37,090 nucleotides of DNA, taken from a virus. The stretch spans positions 1-37,090 of the IMG/VR virus record IMGVR_UViG_3300008954_000132; one strand, written 5' to 3'. Position numbers and translations under genes: made by a program. Within the stretch, counting starts at the first letter, position 1. Every line of letters begins with the position of its first letter. The notes under the pieces are model-generated. The model saw only the letters and a program-made list of their open reading frames with translations. It searched no databases and had not been told where the DNA came from. Shown here in pieces: positions 6,216 through 11,317 of the stretch.

Positions 6216-6250
6216 CGAGGCGAGCGGGACGAGGCGAGACGAGACGAGAC
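6216..6250 (+). repeat. CGAGR pentamer array 4
   Basis: CGAGG-CGAGCGGGA-CGAGG-CGAGA-CGAGA-CGAGA, the longest clean pentamer run. Preceded by GAGCTG (6186-6191) and ATGCTATTTAGTTTAAAG (6195-6212). Confidence 0.85.
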
Positions 6251-6336
6251 CAGCTTGGCGCGGTTCGAAAGAGCAAATTAATAACCGGTGTTTCTCTTAC
6301 GCTACTTATCCAAGTTTCCTTTATCGCGCAGTCCCA

Positions 6337-6376
6337 CGCGCGAAGACTGATCCGAATAACTCCGTCGCTTCGCGCG
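6337..6376. ncRNA. 9-bp GC hairpin in possible noncoding RNA region
   Basis: CGCGCGAAG (6337-6345), 22-nt loop, CTTCGCGCG (6368-6376), a perfect stem in an otherwise AT-rich phage. It sits in the unique 6270-6480 stretch about 120 nt downstream of the candidate minus-strand promoter at 6497-6524, so a structured RNA is possible. No known RNA family recognised; tRNA was considered and not supported. Confidence 0.3.
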
Positions 6377-6487
6377 AATTTCGTTGCACCTTCGTTTAAC
6401 CTAGTGGCTCAACTAAATCGTCCGTAACATCGAGATCAAACCAATAGCCGAACGATCTAATCCCACAACACGTATTTTTGCGAATGG

Positions 6488-6509
6488 GATATCTTATATA
6501 TAAGATATC
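6488..6509. repeat. perfect 22-bp palindrome flanked by 7-bp inverted repeats
   Basis: GATATCTTATA-TATAAGATATC, an uninterrupted palindrome. It is enclosed by ATCCCAC (6460-6466) and GTGGGAT (6510-6516). The palindrome covers the -10 of the minus-strand promoter at 6497-6524, so an operator for a dimeric regulator is the simplest reading. A recombination or resolution site is an alternative. Confidence 0.8.
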
Positions 6510-6524
6510 GTGGGATAATGTCAA
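6497..6524 (-). promoter_or_regulatory. sigma70-type promoter (copy 2) under a palindrome
   Basis: Minus strand: perfect TTGACA (6519-6524), 16-nt spacer, TATATA (6497-6502), start expected near 6489. The -35 side shares the 14-mer GTCAAGCCCTAAAT (plus-strand sense) and the 16-nt spacer with copy 1 at 5959-5986. The next reading frame downstream is more than 550 nt away, so it may make a long leader or a separate RNA. Confidence 0.6.
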
Positions 6525-6602
6525 GCCCTAAATTTTCCTGAAGCACGGTACGCATCCAGCTCCTGATGAGCACAAGAATTTATTTCCCACGCGCCTTTCA
6601 AA

Positions 6603-6622
6603 CGAGGCGAGGCGAGACGAGA
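6603..6622 (+). repeat. CGAGR pentamer array 5
   Basis: CGAGG-CGAGG-CGAGA-CGAGA, four uninterrupted units. Preceded by CCCACGCGCCTTTCAAA, which resembles CCCACGCCTCACAC before 6140. Confidence 0.85.
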
Positions 6623-6682
6623 AGCGTGAGCTTCCACCTGCATCCTGAGCTGCTGGATCCCGGACCAGTGCTGTTTAGTTAA

Positions 6683-6720
6683 CGAGGGCGCGAGGGAAAC
6701 GAGGCGAGAACGAGGACGAG
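6683..6720 (+). repeat. CGAGR pentamer array 6 (degenerate)
   Basis: CGAGG units separated by GCG, GAAA and A: a decayed array. Preceded by GAGCTG (6647-6652) and TGCTGTTTAGTTAA (6669-6682), the module also seen at 6186-6212. Confidence 0.75.
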
Positions 6721-6733
6721 CAAACCAGAACCA

Positions 6734-6751
6734 GTTCAGGTTCAGGTTCAG
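6734..6751 (+). repeat. GTTCAG tandem repeat, three copies
   Basis: Three perfect 6-bp units directly before the end of the VRR-NUC gene (stop at 6748-6750). Confidence 0.85.
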
Positions 6752-7185
6752 GAGGCAGCTGGTCCCAGGGCCCGGAGAATTAGTTTACGTAATCCAACTT
6801 CATCATCCGAGGCAACCGAGACGAGGCCCACGGATCCCCTTCCCTTAATCTCTAGAAGTTTAAGGGCTCGGTGCTTGACCCCCGAGCCCAAGATATACGC
6901 TGTGCCACCATTTCTCAAGTGCGTTAAATGCCAATTGATTTGCCACTTACTCAAACCATAATTCTTGAGATCATTTGATTTCAGTTCTATCCAAATAGTA
7001 CGACCTTTATACAAAATATAAACATCCGGTATTCCATTAATTGTATTAGATTCTATGCGGAAAATTTGTGCATCCAGGTTTAATTTTTTTATTCTTTGCC
7101 AGAGCTTTGATTCTCTTTTTTGTGCCACGCGAAACAAATCAAGTTTTGATTTTGGCGGGCTTCTCCCCATACCCATCCACCACAT
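6748..7185 (-). CDS. VRR-NUC-type nuclease (PD-(D/E)XK fold)
   Basis: 145 residues. Residues about 30-75 match the VRR-NUC pattern: KRESKLWQRIKKLN, then RIESNTINGIPDVYILYKG with the key Gly-Ile-Pro-Asp, then TIWIELKSN carrying the catalytic Glu-x-Lys, followed by LSKWQINWHLTHLRNGG. Such small stand-alone phage VRR-NUC proteins are thought to be structure-specific or Holliday-junction-type endonucleases. The start is uncertain (MWWMGMGRSPPK, several Met); the ORF overlaps the upstream gene by 47 bp. The C-terminal 40 residues (SVGLVSVASDD... onwards) read through CGAGR repeat DNA and look unlike the family, so the original end may have been replaced. Confidence 0.8.
   Translation of the reverse strand: MWWMGMGRSPPKSKLDLFRVAQKRESKLWQRIKKLNLDAQIFRIESNTINGIPDVYILYKGRTIWIELKSNDLKNYGLSKWQINWHLTHLRNGGTAYILGSGVKHRALKLLEIKGRGSVGLVSVASDDEVGLRKLILRALGPAAS
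6808..6826 (+). repeat. CGAGR repeat fragment inside a coding region
   Basis: CGAGG-CAAC-CGAGA-CGAGG on the plus strand, lying within the C-terminal codons of the minus-strand nuclease gene (6748-7185). It suggests the repeat spread into, or was captured by, the end of this gene. Confidence 0.6.
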
Positions 7186-7846
7186 TTATACTCATATCTG
7201 GTGGTGCTGCATGTAATGGTAAATCAACTAAAATATTGCCAGAAACCGATACTCTTTCACAATTTGACTTAAATGGACACACATAATGGGTCAAACTAGA
7301 AGGAAAAATAAATATATCTCTCTCCTCTGGGAAATAAGATTGATAGGTAATATATTCTTTAGGGCCGTCCCCATAAGTAAACATTAAACTCCCTGGACCA
7401 GTTGAAGTACTTACACAATTTTTATTTTCTTCTTTTAATTCCTCTGGAATAGATAAATAAGTAACAAAAGAATATTTATCACTATGATTATGTGGTGGAT
7501 TAAATTCATTTTGTTTTTGGTAGTTAACCCACATAGATTTTAAAAAATATTTATTATAAGGCTCATCCTTCCCGGAGTTACGCCACTCTCTCAGCGCTTG
7601 TTCATAAGCTCTCATCATACCGGCTACATAAGGAGTATATGTATTTAAGTCATTGTAAGCATATTCTTCTCTAATATGCCCGGCTAATCTTGTGCGATAA
7701 TCTCTGTCTGCAATCCTAGCCTGTTTAGCCCCTTCTAATAACAATTTATGGAACTTTTCACTAATTTTAAAATGGAGAACAAAGGGCCCCCAATTTAAAA
7801 TGTTTACATGAACATTCGGCTGCTTTTTTTTCTTTTCTTCACTCAC
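7139..7846 (-). CDS. 2OG-Fe(II) oxygenase, phage TIGR02466-like
   Basis: 235 residues. The cupin core has the iron-binding set: His119 and His121 in NPPHNHSDKYSFVTYLSIP, then a distal SLTHYVCPF with His187, and Arg198 in NCERVSVSGN to hold 2-oxoglutarate. The first pair is HxH-like rather than the classic HxD, as in several marine phage members (Asp123 could also serve). Substrate unknown. Phage enzymes of this type are proposed to modify proteins or nucleic acids. Starts ATG 7846, with 9 nt between this start and the stop of the upstream gene. The window also holds a second oxygenase of another subfamily at 36486-37067. Confidence 0.8.
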   Translation of the reverse strand: MSEEKKKKQPNVHVNILNWGPFVLHFKISEKFHKLLLEGAKQARIADRDYRTRLAGHIREEYAYNDLNTYTPYVAGMMRAYEQALREWRNSGKDEPYNKYFLKSMWVNYQKQNEFNPPHNHSDKYSFVTYLSIPEELKEENKNCVSTSTGPGSLMFTYGDGPKEYITYQSYFPEERDIFIFPSSLTHYVCPFKSNCERVSVSGNILVDLPLHAAPPDMSINVVDGYGEKPAKIKT

Positions 7847-7855
7847 AAAATACTA

Positions 7856-8158
7856 TTACTTTATTTTTTTAATTTTAACAACCACTGAATTAGGTATAAC
7901 AGTAGTATTCCCAATTTCCTCAATTTCCTCCGGGTCTGAATTATTTTTTACAGAAAAATCCCCAAATATTCTAGTTAAACCGTTAGATTGAGATAATAAA
8001 TGTCCCTTAGTTACACACACAGGGAGCTGCGATTTAAGTAAATGAGTAATGCTTTGCCAACTCGAATCACTAACAATATCTTTCCAATGGACTTCCACCA
8101 TAGGATAGCGATCAATCTCTACTTTAGCTTTTTTATTTATATTAATTCTCTTCTTCAT
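7856..8158 (-). CDS. conserved small phage protein, 100 residues
   Basis: Basic N-terminus (MKKRININKKAKVE), then a beta-rich core MVEVHWKDIVSDSSWQSI and PVCVTKGHLLSQS, ending IGNTTVIPNSVVVKIKKI. The order Trp-x-Asp ... Ser-Trp ... Cys-x-x-x-Gly ... Thr-x-Ile-Pro ... Val is a layout I know from small early proteins of marine phages, with no assigned function. Overlaps the upstream frame by 17 bp (8142-8158). Confidence 0.7.
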   Translation of the reverse strand: MKKRININKKAKVEIDRYPMVEVHWKDIVSDSSWQSITHLLKSQLPVCVTKGHLLSQSNGLTRIFGDFSVKNNSDPEEIEEIGNTTVIPNSVVVKIKKIK

Positions 8159-8336
8159 CTATCCTCACCGATACTGATCCCACAGTAGTAGTCATGTGGG
8201 AATTATGTACTTCGTTAAATACCTGAAAGAATTTACTGGGATCAGCCAGCAACTTCTTTTGGCGTAACGTTAATGATCTCTTTACCTTCCCCGATTTTAT
8301 TCTCGAGTTCGGATAATCTTTTCTCCAACGCTTCAC
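8142..8336 (-). CDS. hypothetical protein in long overlap with terS
   Basis: 64 residues from a GTG at 8336, with GGAGGG about 8 nt upstream inside terS. The first 30 residues are strongly basic (KRWRKDYPNSRIKSGKVKRS) because they are read out of frame within the 3' end of terS (95-bp overlap). The later part, KKLLADPSKFFQVFNEVHNS, looks like a genuine amphipathic helix. A shorter protein starting inside the overlap is possible. The stop overlaps the next gene. Real gene more likely than not, start uncertain. Confidence 0.5.
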   Translation of the reverse strand: MKRWRKDYPNSRIKSGKVKRSLTLRQKKLLADPSKFFQVFNEVHNSHMTTTVGSVSVRIDEEEN

Positions 8337-8751
8337 GACTCATGCCCTCCAGACCTGTGTGTTTAATTTCCTTCCTGTCTACAAAGAATCCGGCCATCTG
8401 ACCTTTTCTAAATAAAGCATTAATCGCTGCAGTGTATTGACCGGCTTTAGCAGCACGATCACCTAAATCTTCATACTTTTTATAATCAATCAATTTATCT
8501 TTTTCATATTTTTGTAATTCCTGTTGTAGTCTTTTTTCTAAGTATCTACACACATGTGGATTTTGAGCCGGATTAGTGAGTCTACTCGCTGTCTCGGTGG
8601 GCCCTTCGGCTTTTCTAGATGTATACCCAGCCCGTTGAGCTGCTTCAACCTTGGAGATCTTCCCCCAATTAGCAACCAATATATCTACAAACGTCCTCTG
8701 TTTAGGAGTCAATTCAATAGTAGTTTTCATTACATTCTTTTTTGCTGGCAT
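8242..8751 (-). CDS. terS: terminase small subunit (TerS)-like protein
   Basis: 169 residues. The N-terminal LTPKQRTFVDILVANWGKIS followed by KVEAAQRAGYTS is the helix-turn-helix of phage TerS proteins, which recognise the packaging site. The centre (80-125) is helical and would form the oligomer ring. The C-terminal GFFVDRKEIKHTGLEGMSRE with a terminal helix fits the family. Length is typical. Starts at ATG 8751 behind a TATAGT with an extended TG motif. It is unusual that TerL is not adjacent but 4.7 kb downstream, with accessory genes and the repeat island between. Confidence 0.8.
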   Translation of the reverse strand: MPAKKNVMKTTIELTPKQRTFVDILVANWGKISKVEAAQRAGYTSRKAEGPTETASRLTNPAQNPHVCRYLEKRLQQELQKYEKDKLIDYKKYEDLGDRAAKAGQYTAAINALFRKGQMAGFFVDRKEIKHTGLEGMSREALEKRLSELENKIGEGKEIINVTPKEVAG

Positions 8752-8758
8752 ATACCCT

Positions 8759-8768
8759 CACTATAGCA
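8759..8768 (-). promoter_or_regulatory. extended -10 promoter candidate for terS
   Basis: Minus strand TGCTATAGT: TATAGT (8760-8765) with TGn in front, 8 nt before the terS ATG. No good -35. GAGG lies within the 8 nt and could act as ribosome binding site if the start of transcription is upstream of it. Confidence 0.35.
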
Positions 8769-8814
8769 CAAAATATTTTTTAAGAAATATTTCTATTTTT
8801 TCCCCGTAAGAGAC

Positions 8815-8836
8815 TAGGTTTTGACCTATTTTTTCT
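8815..8836 (+). terminator. weak hairpin with T-run
   Basis: TAGGT-TTTG-ACCTA followed by TTTTTTCTT. Only a 5-bp stem, so low confidence. No plus-strand gene ends just before it. Confidence 0.25.
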
Positions 8837-8908
8837 TACTTTTTAAGAATTTTTCTTAAAACTTTTCTTAAAGAAAGTGAGTATTTAAGCCATTTTCTTA
8901 ATTTCTTA
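8831..8908. promoter_or_regulatory. TTTTCTTA iteron-like region
   Basis: TTTTCTTA at 8831, 8851, 8863 and 8893, plus ATTTCTTA at 8901, within 78 bp. The spacings are 20, 12, 30 and 8. A perfect 9-bp hairpin TTTTAAGAA-TTT-TTCTTAAAA (8841-8861) contains one copy in inverse. It lies in the 276-bp gap (8752-9027) between divergent terS and the RHH-like gene. Candidate operator cluster or replication origin. The AT-rich background raises the chance level. Confidence 0.45.
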
Positions 8909-8910
8909 GT

Positions 8911-8933
8911 AGTTTTGACTAAAACTTTTTTTT
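8911..8933 (+). terminator. AGTTTT-GACT-AAAACT hairpin plus T-tract
   Basis: 6-bp A/T stem followed by a run of T. It also contains TTGACT, so it may instead be part of a promoter for the plus-strand gene at 9028. Low confidence either way. Confidence 0.25.
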
Positions 8934-9027
8934 AAAATTTTTATTTGTATAGAGAGGGTATAGGGGAAATTAAGAATTGACAAACTATCTGAGGAAACTA
9001 GGAAATAGGTATAAAGGAGGTAATTTT

Positions 9028-9252
9028 ATGGACACAAACAAATTTAAATCTCTTGCTCTAACTAAAGAGTGCTACGACCAGCTTCAAGTTCTTTCTAAGC
9101 ATAGATTTGAGCTTCCAATTAGTATGTCGCGGGTTGTTTCATTTTTTATAGGCAAGGCTTATGACGCTTTTGAAGCAGCTCGGATTCAAAGGGAAGCTGA
9201 AGAGTCGTGGGCGTTGATTAAAGATTGGGAACCCCAACTCTTGCATAACTAA
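9028..9252 (+). CDS. ribbon-helix-helix-like regulator, plus strand
   Basis: 74 residues. ATG 9028 is chosen because AAAGGAGGT lies 6 nt upstream; an upstream in-frame ATG at 8977 lacks this. MDTNKFKSLALTKECYDQLQ reads as a basic beta-strand followed by a helix, the layout of RHH DNA-binding proteins. It aligns without gaps over the first 33 residues with the minus-strand protein at 11539-11739 (shared M-D-x-N-K-x-K-S-x-A, Tyr16, Leu19, Lys24, Phe27, Pro30, Met33). The C-terminal 30 residues are acidic. A TTGACA lies at 8977-8982. It faces a strong terminator at 9312. Likely a small transcription regulator acting on the operator-like region in front of it. Confidence 0.75.
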   Translation: MDTNKFKSLALTKECYDQLQVLSKHRFELPISMSRVVSFFIGKAYDAFEAARIQREAEESWALIKDWEPQLLHN

Positions 9253-9311
9253 GGGGAATATGTTAATTCAAGAATAAGTTGTTTTTTATTTTCATAAAAC
9301 AGCTCCTTTCT

Positions 9312-9348
9312 ACCTGGGGGAAAGTCTTAGGCCTTTTTCCCAGGTTTT
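9312..9348 (+). terminator. rho-independent terminator for the RHH-like gene
   Basis: Stem ACCTGGGGGAAAG / CTTTTTCCCAGGT (13 bp with two G-U pairs), 8-nt loop, then TTTTAACTTT. The wobble pairs are G-U only in plus-strand RNA, which supports the plus direction, 60 nt after the stop at 9252. Confidence 0.75.
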
Positions 9349-9485
9349 AACTTTAATTTTCTCTGGATTATATTTTCGACTAAATCTCCGTATTTTCTTC
9401 TACTATCAGTTTGAAAGACAGACTTAATTATATCTTGTTTTAATTTAGGAAGATGCTTTAGGGCTTTTTTATTGTGATTGTCCAT
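9327..9485 (-). CDS. hypothetical 52-residue basic protein
   Basis: Starts MDNHNKKALKHLPKLKQDII and continues as a Lys-rich helix, ending LKLKPGKKA. It overlaps the small lipoprotein gene by 17 bp, in the overlapping style of this operon. Its stop lies inside the plus-strand terminator stem. No clear Shine-Dalgarno sequence. Family unknown; a chance frame remains possible. Confidence 0.45.
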   Translation of the reverse strand: MDNHNKKALKHLPKLKQDIIKSVFQTDSRRKYGDLVENIIQRKLKLKPGKKA

Positions 9486-9594
9486 TTTTTACTATGTGTT
9501 TAATTCCCGCTGTCCATGGATTTAAATCATAATCCATTCTATTACATGATGTAAACATAATAAATATACACACTATTAGGGGTATTAAACGCAT
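9469..9594 (-). CDS. small lipoprotein, 41 residues
   Basis: MRLIPLIVCIFIMFTSCNR: a short basic start, hydrophobic core and a lipobox-like FTSC with Cys17, after which only 24 residues (NRMDYDLNPWTAGIKHIVKN...) remain. A lipoprotein signal peptidase substrate anchored in a membrane is expected. Its ATG overlaps the previous stop by 10 bp. Candidate outer-membrane spanin (Rz1-like) or superinfection-exclusion lipoprotein. No Rz-like partner is recognised next to it, so the role is open. Confidence 0.5.
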   Translation of the reverse strand: MRLIPLIVCIFIMFTSCNRMDYDLNPWTAGIKHIVKNGQSQ

Positions 9595-10067
9595 GGGAGT
9601 AGATTAGGTTTACTGGTTAAATTTTTTACAATAGCGGTCGTAGTTGCCAATACCTGTTTCCTTAATTTTTCTACTTTTTTTCTTAATGCTTTTCTTTTAT
9701 CTTCATTAGCTTCTTTTTTAAGATCTAGGTATAAACGATAATATTCTATCCATTTTAGTTGCCTATGAGTAAAAGTAATATTTCCATTTCGAACAGCTTT
9801 AAAATATTGCTCTTTAACTATTTCAGGATCCCATCCTGATTGCCAGCAAATCCAATTAAAATCTTTATTTTCTTTGGTGATCCATTGATGTGCTTCCATT
9901 TTATGAATACTTGATTTTCTATCGGACTGTAAAATACGTGTATCTTCCACAGCGTTCAACAATACATGACGCCATAGTCTCTGTTCAGGGCAATGATGAT
10001 TTTGAGAAATTAAAGATTCGGCTATTTCAATGCCCATAAGTTTTAATAAGGTTGGTGAATAGTTCAC
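9585..10067 (-). CDS. conserved phage protein, 160 residues
   Basis: Helical protein with CPEQRLWRHVLLNAVEDTRI (about 26-45), an alpha segment with W-I-T-K-E-N-K-D-F and the block FNWICWQSGWDPEIVKEQYF (about 70-89), then a long basic coiled-coil-like tail. The order Arg-Leu-Trp-x-x-Val-Leu-x-x-Ala ... Asp-Phe-x-x-Ile-Cys ... Gly-x-Asp-Pro occurs in small proteins of alphaproteobacterial phages and prophages, with a possible helix-turn-helix in the middle. Function not known. Overlaps the upstream frame by 41 bp (10027-10067). Confidence 0.7.
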   Translation of the reverse strand: MNYSPTLLKLMGIEIAESLISQNHHCPEQRLWRHVLLNAVEDTRILQSDRKSSIHKMEAHQWITKENKDFNWICWQSGWDPEIVKEQYFKAVRNGNITFTHRQLKWIEYYRLYLDLKKEANEDKRKALRKKVEKLRKQVLATTTAIVKNLTSKPNLLPCV

Positions 10068-10248
10068 GATAATGGTGTTTAACCTCCGGTGCTATGTTTA
10101 ACCCAGAAGCGACCTGGTATTGTTTTTCCACATCTTCAATCATCCTGTGGATTTGTGCGCCTGACCATTTTTCCTTTCGTGGTACTATCAAAAGATTAAG
10201 ATTATTTTCAAAGATATTCATAGATGAATTATAACTTAGCATCATCAC
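10027..10248 (-). CDS. hypothetical protein, up to 73 residues
   Basis: Begins with GTG ATG ATG at 10248, overlapping the end of the upstream gene by 20 bp. AAAGG in front best fits the third codon, and an in-frame ATG at 10221 (MNIFENNLNL) is an alternative. Core: KWSGAQIHRMIEDVEKQYQV followed by a helix EVKHHYRELFTNLIKTY. Soluble and helical. No family recognised. Confidence 0.6.
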   Translation of the reverse strand: MMMLSYNSSMNIFENNLNLLIVPRKEKWSGAQIHRMIEDVEKQYQVASGLNIAPEVKHHYRELFTNLIKTYGH

Positions 10249-10498
10249 CTTTCATACCCTTAATCAGCTTGAGTTTTACTACATTATTAGTGTGTTTTTT
10301 CTTCACATGAAATTTATACAAATCATTTGCATCTGTTATCATTTGTGGATCAAACTCTGGTTTGTAGCCAAAGCATACTCCATTATGTAATGCAAACATT
10401 ACACTTGTAATTTTATCATAGTCTGATTTTTTTAGATTGGCCGCAAGAATGACTAGAGCTTTTGTATACTCAGTGATACCATCCTTCGATTTCGCCAT
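10229..10498 (-). CDS. hypothetical protein, 89 residues
   Basis: ATG 10498 is preferred to the TTG three bases earlier; AAGGAT lies 8 nt upstream. Helical: EYTKALVILAANLKKSDYDK, then a short loop with Cys, then DANDLYKFHVKKKH and a basic end. Overlaps the upstream zinc-finger gene by 29 bp. No recognised domain. Confidence 0.65.
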   Translation of the reverse strand: MAKSKDGITEYTKALVILAANLKKSDYDKITSVMFALHNGVCFGYKPEFDPQMITDANDLYKFHVKKKHTNNVVKLKLIKGMKGDDAKL

Positions 10499-10679
10499 CA
10501 ATATATCCTTCTACATATCTAAAAATATTTAAAAATAATTGATTACTGATCCGTGAGCCGTGTTCCTTGTGACCTGAACCATCGCAGTGGATGCAAGTTC
10601 CGGTATTTATTTGTCCTTTAATGTATCCATTCCCTTTACAAAAAGTACAAATCTCATACTTAATTTCTTTCTTATCCAT
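10470..10679 (-). CDS. small DnaJ-type zinc-finger protein
   Basis: 69 residues. Two CxxCxGxG-like knuckles, CTFCKGNG (11-18) and CIHCDGSG (29-36), spaced as in the cysteine-rich domain of DnaJ, would bind one zinc. The rest is an acidic helix (LNIFRYVEGYIDGEIEG). There is no J domain. Stand-alone knuckle proteins of this type occur in phages and may bind unfolded protein or nucleic acid. The start overlaps the upstream gene by 8 bp. Confidence 0.75.
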   Translation of the reverse strand: MDKKEIKYEICTFCKGNGYIKGQINTGTCIHCDGSGHKEHGSRISNQLFLNIFRYVEGYIDGEIEGWYH

Positions 10680-10872
10680 TTTTCACCTTTCTTGCAAGTA
10701 CATTAGATATAACTCTTCCATCAGGTAATCTTACCCTATCTTTCCACTTACAATCAATGACATAAGTTTTTTCTGATGTAGCAATTTTAAATTGAATTCC
10801 CCAGGGCTTATCTTCTCTCCAATAGTTCTTAAAATCCTTGATTTCTGTATGTAAATTAAGCTTTTTTGCCAT
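10672..10872 (-). CDS. hypothetical protein, 66 residues
   Basis: Compact alpha/beta composition: KDFKNYWREDKPWGIQFKIA, then a beta hairpin TYVIDCKWKDRVRLPDGRVI and a basic tail. ATG 10872. AAGAAG precedes it. It is overlapped at its start by a possible broken small gene (10856-10962). Family not recognised. Confidence 0.6.
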   Translation of the reverse strand: MAKKLNLHTEIKDFKNYWREDKPWGIQFKIATSEKTYVIDCKWKDRVRLPDGRVISNVLARKVKNG

Positions 10873-10962
10873 TCTTCTTTTCGTATTTTTTTAAAACATC
10901 TCTCAATTTTTTACTTAATTTTTTTTATTTTTACTCAAATTACCTCCAGGTTCTCCAACCAT
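10856..10962 (-). pseudogene. possible small gene split at an A8 run
   Basis: Frame 1 from ATG 10962 reads MVGEPGGNLSKNKKN and stops. Changing frame within the preceding run of eight A gives a continuing Lys-rich peptide ending VLKKYEKKNGKKA and stopping inside the start of the next gene, as neighbouring genes do. Either a sequencing/assembly indel, programmed slippage or chance. The remainder of the 10873-10993 gap holds nothing I recognise. Confidence 0.25.
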
Positions 10963-10993
10963 TAACCCGTTTATCAGCTTTCAATTAAACTTC

Positions 10994-11317
10994 TCATATA
11001 CACCTCCTTAATTCTGTGGCGTATGCTGTTAAAGGGACCTGTAATTTTTTTGCTATATATACTTGTGCTGGAGTTAAACGTATTCTCTTTTTTCTACCAT
11101 AATTTCTTTTAAGTTTGGCATTCTTGGATATAAAAAGAAACATAACCATATCAATTAAATTATAATATAATTTAGAACGCGGACTAATTCCTAATTTCAC
11201 TAATTCTTCGTGAGTATCCAAAGCAAGATGTGTGAACCCTTTATGTTTACCAAACCAAGGATTCCTTGCTGCCCATTTTTTTGCTTTAGGTTCTATTAAT
11301 TTATCGGTTTTCGCCAT
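10994..11317 (-). CDS. conserved marine-phage protein, 107 residues
   Basis: Two blocks: KKWAARNPWFGKHKGFTHLA, followed by a stretch with THEELVKLGISPRSKLYYNL (about 12-55), and a C-terminal LTPAQVYIAKKLQVPLTAYA (about 81-100). Both block types recur in small proteins of marine phages (Asn-Pro-Trp-Phe-Gly ... Tyr-Tyr; Leu-Thr-x-x-Gln-Val-x-Ile-Ala-Lys-Lys-Leu) whose function I do not know. Start ATG 11317 overlaps the upstream gene by 22 bp. Confidence 0.7.
   Translation of the reverse strand: MAKTDKLIEPKAKKWAARNPWFGKHKGFTHLALDTHEELVKLGISPRSKLYYNLIDMVMFLFISKNAKLKRNYGRKKRIRLTPAQVYIAKKLQVPLTAYATELRRCI

Larger units (their letters stand above)
5939..6747. other. gene-poor GC-rich island
   Basis: About 0.8 kb with no convincing gene on either strand. 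It contains four CGAGR arrays (6074, 6216, 6603, 6683), three copies of a GAGCTG...TTTAGTT module, two near-duplicate minus-strand promoters (5959-5986 and 6497-6524), a 22-bp palindrome, a 9-bp-stem hairpin (6337-6376) and the unique stretch 6270-6480. The 93-residue plus-strand frame at 5906-6187 is made of array sequence and I do not accept it. The unique stretch could encode an RNA transcribed leftward from the promoter near 6497. Confidence 0.6.

Noticed and set aside
6255-6275. GGTTCGA resembling a tRNA T-loop
   Set aside because: Flanking bases do not pair as a T-stem and no acceptor, D or anticodon arms were found on either strand.
6521-6643. 40-residue minus-strand frame starting MQVEAHASRLA
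   Set aside because: Its first part is CGAGR array sequence and its stop lies in the promoter -35 of copy 2. Most likely chance in GC-rich DNA.
4552-6720. CRISPR array
   Set aside because: The repeats are 5-bp units without regular spacers of 25-40 bp, and no cas genes are present.
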